A stretch of 64,000 nucleotides of DNA from Desulfomicrobium sp. UBA5193 (lineage in GTDB: Bacteria; Desulfobacterota; Desulfovibrionia; Desulfovibrionales; Desulfomicrobiaceae): NCBI GenBank assembly GCA_002412965.1, contig DHWB01000007.1, positions 62,001 to 126,000 of the forward strand, given 5' to 3'. A program made the translations under genes and the position numbers. The notes under the pieces were generated by a model. That model saw only the letters and a list, made by a program, of their open reading frames with translations. It was not told where the DNA came from and did not search any database. Position 1 is the first letter of the stretch; each line of letters opens with the position of its first letter. Shown here piece by piece: positions 60,712 to 64,000 of the stretch.

Positions 60712-60751
60712 AAGGCCGAAACCTTCCTCGCTGGAACGTTTCGGCCTTTTT
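60712..60751 (+). terminator. Intrinsic terminator after the hybrid kinase gene
   Basis: AAGGCCGAAAC (60712-60722) and GTTTCGGCCTT (60738-60748) form an 11-base stem followed by TTTTTC. It lies between the hybrid kinase and the convergent iron-sulfur gene. Confidence 0.9.
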
Positions 60752-60794
60752 CATGTGTGAATCGGCTCAGCCTCGCATCGTTCACCCCGAACGG

Positions 60795-62114
60795 CTAGAC
60801 CGCGATCTCCGGGTGGAAGACGTTCACATCCTTCAGATCATCACCCAGATACGTCCGTTCGTTGGGCCCGAGGATGCCAAGAGAGAGGCAGATCAGGGTC
60901 CACAGGTGCACCACGCCGTAATGGCCTTCGTAGTGTTCGCTCAGTTCATGAATCTGGGCATGGCAGTTGTGGCAGGCGGCTATGCAGTAATCCGCCTTGG
61001 TCGCCTTGATCTGTTCGTCCTTGGTCTGCCCGTAGGCCAGACGCTGATCCTTGAAGCCCGACTGCAGGAACCCCCCGCCTCCCCCGCAGCAGTAGTTGTT
61101 GGAGCGGTTCGGCTGCATGTCGATAAAGTTCTCCTCGCCGACAACCGATTTCACGATAAAACGCAGGTCTTCGGCAATGGCGTCCCCGTAACTTTTCCTC
61201 ACGATCTGACACGGGTCCTGCACCGTGAACTTAATCCCCAGATCCTTGTTCCAGTCGGAGTTGACTTTGAGTTTTCCCTCCCGAATCCATTTTGCATAAT
61301 ATTCGTAGATGTTTTTGACTTCGAAACGGTGCTCGATGTTGAATTTTTTCAGTCCGGCCCGGACTGAGTACGTGACGTGGCCTCACTCCGTATTGAGAAA
61401 GACCTTGCACCCAAGCTCGCTCGCCTTGTCCGCCGATTGCCGCGTCAGACGCTCCCAACTCTGGTTGTCCGCCAGGAACATGCAGTAGTTCTCCCCGGCC
61501 CAGCCCTTGGAACCGTAGGTCCAGTCCGCGCCCACCAAGTGCAGGATTTTCCACAGGGGCAGCAGCTCGTCGGGTTCGGTCACGGGTTCGCGCGAGTTCT
61601 GGTTGAGAAAGAATTCCGCGCCCATCTTGTCGATGGGAGCCTCCATGTCCTCGAATTCCGGCTGGGCCTCCCGGCATTCCGTCAGGATGTCATCGACCAC
61701 GAAGGCGAAATCATCCGGTGCGGTGCCCATGGCGCTTCCGCTCTCGTTCTTGAGGGCCATGTCGCAGGAACCCATGATCCCCTTGGGGCGGGTCTCGCGG
61801 GGCCAGGCCGCCCGGGCCTCGTAGACCAGCCGGGGAATGTCGATCTTCATGGGACAGACATAGATGCAGCGCTGGCACATGGTGCACATCCAGACCCATG
61901 GCGTTGAAGTGAGTTCCTCATCCATCCCCAGGGCCGCCATGCGCAGAAACTTGCGCGGGTCCATGCCCTCAAGGCCGGTGGCCGGACATCCGGAGGCGCA
62001 CGCCCCGCAGGTCAGACACATGTTCAGGTTCCCCCCCTCGGGAAGAATCTTTTTCACCGTCTCCATGAAGGTGCTTTTGCCGCGACCCAGCTCGATAATT
62101 TTTCCGTTCAGCAT
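60795..62114 (-). CDS. HdrD/HmcF-like iron-sulfur CCG-domain protein, predicted selenoprotein (in-frame UGA)
   Basis: Seen: 439 residues if TGA at 61383-61385 is read through. Ferredoxin-type ligands C33, C36, C39, C43 and C77, C80, C83, C87 are followed by residue 244, the TGA, in the context LNTE-U-GHVTYS. A CCG domain completes the protein: C302 (DPCQ), C342-C343 (YCCGGGGGF), C381 and C384 (CHNC). Known: related HdrD, DsrK and HmcF-type proteins have Cys in the CGH position. The frame stays open for another 195 codons with clean homology, and a stem-loop follows the TGA. Two proteins split at the TGA would each be incomplete. Start at 62114 has GGGGGA upstream. Likely an electron-transfer subunit near HdrB; substrate unknown. 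Confidence 0.85.
61349..61367 (-). promoter_or_regulatory. Candidate bacterial SECIS stem-loop
   Basis: On the minus strand TCAGTCCGGGCCGGACTGA, a palindrome with a single-base centre, starts 15 bases after the in-frame TGA (61383-61385). Seven base pairs leave a GGGCC apical loop with G in first position, at a distance of about 22 bases from the UGA, within the range used by SelB in bacteria. It lies inside the coding frame, as bacterial SECIS elements must. Confidence 0.7.
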
Positions 62115-62216
62115 CCCGGTATCCCCCGAAATGAATGGTTTCTCCCGGTATCCGTGGACGCGGAACACGTGGAGGCACTCCGTTCGGCCTCCCCCGTCCT
62201 CCGCGTCCACGCCGCG

Positions 62217-63131
62217 TTACGCCGTGGCCGAGACTTCGACCACCTGGCCGGTCTGATCGTACATCAGCCCGCAGCGCAAATCGAAGTGACGATTGACGCT
62301 CATGGTCGGACACGGTGCGTTGACCGAAACCTGGACCACGGTGGAGCCGAGAAACGCCTCTTCCGGGTCGTCGGCCTTGGAGTGGTGGGCCATGATGATC
62401 AGATCCGCCCCGATCTGCTTGGCCTTGTTCAAGATCTCCATGGCCGGCCGGCCAAAACAGCCCTCGTAGACACATTCTTCAATGCCCTGGAGCCGATCAC
62501 CATATTCCTTCTGGAGCCGCCCCTTGATTTCCGCCCGTCCCTCGGGCGAATCCGTCGCGGTTTCGCAGACATTCATGAGCGTCAGCCTGGCCTTGTACTG
62601 CCGCACCATCTGGCCACCGTAGCTGACCGCGCATTCGGACTGTTCGGAAAAGTCCGTGGCGACAAGGATGTTGGAGAAAGCCGGGTCCTTGCACTCCACG
62701 GCCTGATGCACGATCATGACAGGACACCGGGCCTTTTGGCTGACACGCTCCAGAGTGCTCCCGGCCATGCCCCACATCTGGGCCCTCTTTTCTTCGTATT
62801 CCTTGGTATGCGGCCCCATGACGACAAGATCCGTGTCCTTCTTGCGGGCCAGCCGCAGCAGCTCGCTGTGCGGAATCCCGGCCACGACCTGCACGGAGGC
62901 ATTCGGCAGCTCGGTCAGGAGCGGCGCATACATTTCACGGATGCGCGCCTCCAGCCGGGCGGTCTCGCCCGAGGCTTCCAGAGTCTCGATGGAGCCCCAG
63001 CCCTGCTCCATGCCGGCCACGTGCACCAAATAAAGCTTGGATTCAAACTTCTTCGCGAAATTGACAGCCGCCTCGACCGCGCATGCATCCACTCCGCTGG
63101 GCGTCACGCCTACGATGATATCCTTGAACAT
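62217..63131 (-). CDS. Tandem universal stress protein
   Basis: Seen: 304 residues forming two USP domains: MFKDIIVGVTPSGVDACAVE to VSQKARCPVMIVHQ (about 1-142) and FSNILVATDFSEQSECAVSY to VNAPCPTMSVNRHF (about 150-285). Both end with a GST-like phosphate loop (GMAGSTLERV; FLGSTVVQV), so nucleotide binding is likely. AGGGGG precedes the ATG at 63131. It lies between an HdrB-like gene (23 bases before it) and the HdrD-like selenoprotein gene (102 bases after it), all on the minus strand, suggesting a link with electron transfer or energy state. No membrane segment. Confidence 0.9.
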   Translation of the reverse strand: MFKDIIVGVTPSGVDACAVEAAVNFAKKFESKLYLVHVAGMEQGWGSIETLEASGETARLEARIREMYAPLLTELPNASVQVVAGIPHSELLRLARKKDTDLVVMGPHTKEYEEKRAQMWGMAGSTLERVSQKARCPVMIVHQAVECKDPAFSNILVATDFSEQSECAVSYGGQMVRQYKARLTLMNVCETATDSPEGRAEIKGRLQKEYGDRLQGIEECVYEGCFGRPAMEILNKAKQIGADLIIMAHHSKADDPEEAFLGSTVVQVSVNAPCPTMSVNRHFDLRCGLMYDQTGQVVEVSATA

Positions 63132-63154
63132 AACTACCCCCTGTCTTTGTTTGT

Positions 63155-64000
63155 TTAGGCACCTTGAGCGAGCGTCTCCTCGCCATCGCCCGACGGCTCG
63201 TGCCGCCAGGCCCGAGACCTGATCCCGGCGCGCTCGCTCCCGCTCATGCTCATGTTCTTGTCCAGCAGCACGGCCGGCTCCTCCAGGCCAAAGGCGAGGC
63301 CCAGCAGCTGTGTCAGGTACAGAATCGGCACATGGTGCCCACCGGACGAAGCCCCGTGCTGATAGGCCTCCAGATTCATCTGGCACAGGGGGCAGACCGT
63401 GGCGACGGCGTCGGCGTCCCCTGCCGCCCCCAAAATGGAGTCCACGGAGTGCATGGCCACTTCCGGATGGGTGACCATGAGTGAAGCCCCGCAACACCGA
63501 TTGCCCATCTCCCAGAGGTGCGGCTTTGCACCCAGGGCCAGCAAGATATTGTCCATGGTCACGGGATGACGCGGATTGTCGAAGACCTCATAGGGGCGCA
63601 AAATCTGACAGCCGTAGTACGCTGCCACTCGCATCCCGCGCAGATCGTTGACGACCCGCTCCCGAATGGCGTCAAGCCCGATGTCGTTGACCAGGACATC
63701 CAGAATATGCCGCACCCCCACCGTGCCCCGATAGCTCAGTCCCGACGCCCCGAGCGCTTCATTGACCCGGCCGTGCAGGGTCTTGTTGCCGACGACCTCG
63801 CGATTGACCTTGAGCAGGTTGAGATAACAGGCGCTGCACGGAGCCAGCACGTCGAGGCCGGCCAGAGAGCTCTCGGCCAAGGCCAGATTGCGGGCCGGGA
63901 GCGCGTAATTCATGAGTTCGCTGACCGGTTCGGCCGCGCTGGCCCCGCAGCAGGTCCAGTCCGGAATCTCGATCAGTTCCACCCCCAGGCCGGCCATGAC
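63155..64000 (-). CDS. HdrB-like heterodisulfide reductase subunit, 5' end outside the window
   Basis: Seen: 282 codons to the right edge, still open. Two CCG domains: the end of the first (WTCCGASAAEP ... APCSACYLNL) and a complete second (YYGCQILRPYEV ... NRCCGASLMVTHPE ... CPLCQMNLEAY). Known: HdrB binds two non-cubane 4Fe-4S clusters through such motifs and is the disulfide-reducing subunit of Hdr complexes. The missing start should contain the first Cys of domain one. The C-terminal ~35 residues (SERAGIRSRAWRHEPSG) are not part of the fold. First visible gene of the minus-strand unit with the USP and the HdrD-like selenoprotein. Confidence 0.9.
   Translation of the reverse strand, partial: VMAGLGVELIEIPDWTCCGASAAEPVSELMNYALPARNLALAESSLAGLDVLAPCSACYLNLLKVNREVVGNKTLHGRVNEALGASGLSYRGTVGVRHILDVLVNDIGLDAIRERVVNDLRGMRVAAYYGCQILRPYEVFDNPRHPVTMDNILLALGAKPHLWEMGNRCCGASLMVTHPEVAMHSVDSILGAAGDADAVATVCPLCQMNLEAYQHGASSGGHHVPILYLTQLLGLAFGLEEPAVLLDKNMSMSGSERAGIRSRAWRHEPSGDGEETLAQGA

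Noticed and set aside
61383..61385. Reading the TGA as a real stop that splits two genes, or as a sequencing error
   Set aside because: The downstream half lacks its own start and domain beginning, the frame is exact, and a SECIS-like stem-loop follows. An error cannot be excluded but is less likely than selenocysteine.

Overview
The window looks like chromosome of a sulfate-reducing deltaproteobacterium of the Desulfovibrionales, possibly Desulfomicrobium-like. This is inferred from gene content: an orange-protein (ORP) type operon, a SahR-type ArsR-methyltransferase gene with ahcY and metK, the carboxyspermidine polyamine route, heterodisulfide-reductase-like genes including an apparent selenoprotein, an aldehyde:ferredoxin oxidoreductase, and many PAS/periplasmic-binding sensor kinases. 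Most of the DNA is GC-rich with tightly packed genes; one block (about 18.0-25.9 kb) is visibly AT-richer.

Layout. 0-7.6 kb: a partial PEP-synthase-like protein, a single-domain FMN glutamate-synthase-like protein, a NarL-type two-component pair and a CBS-domain membrane protein, followed by a long imperfect inverted repeat. 7.8-12.9 kb (minus strand): a sigma-54 activator gene and, behind a good sigma-54 promoter, an operon of NifX/ORP-like protein, DUF5320 protein, Mrp ATPase, two metallo-beta-lactamase-fold proteins and a small zinc-ribbon protein. 13-16.6 kb (minus): metK, ahcY and the sahR-like regulator with two related palindromic operators, i.e. the SAM/SAH cycle. 16.7-18.1 kb: a DUF721 protein, a secreted zincin, tRNA-Gln and tRNA-Glu.

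18.04-25.95 kb is bounded by the 3' end of tRNA-Glu and an imperfect 44-bp copy of it, which marks a genomic island without an integrase. It carries a P-type ATPase, a diacylglycerol kinase, a PAP2 phosphatase, two envelope proteins, an OFA-type transporter with a winged-helix regulator, and a fragment of an SdiA-regulated-type gene. 26.1-33.7 kb: a BvgS-like hybrid kinase, a Fic protein, lipA/lipB, a DinB-like protein and an AEC transporter. 33.8-38.1 kb (minus): nspC, carboxy(nor)spermidine synthase and speA. 38.3-41.1 kb: mntP and an aldehyde:ferredoxin oxidoreductase.

41.3-51.1 kb is a signalling block: a sensor kinase with a periplasmic binding domain, a receiver/HD-GYP protein, a FIST sensor protein, a PAS/GGDEF/EAL protein and a UPF0280 protein, probably making and breaking down cyclic di-GMP in response to a small ligand. 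51.7-55.0 kb encodes a YdbH-YnbE-YdbL envelope bridge. 55.2-60.7 kb: an EamA transporter, an SdiA-regulated-type protein and a soluble hybrid kinase. 60.8-64.0 kb (minus): an HdrD/HmcF-like iron-sulfur protein whose frame is continuous only if an internal UGA is read as selenocysteine (a stem-loop follows the UGA), a tandem universal stress protein, and the 3' part of an HdrB-like gene running off the right edge.
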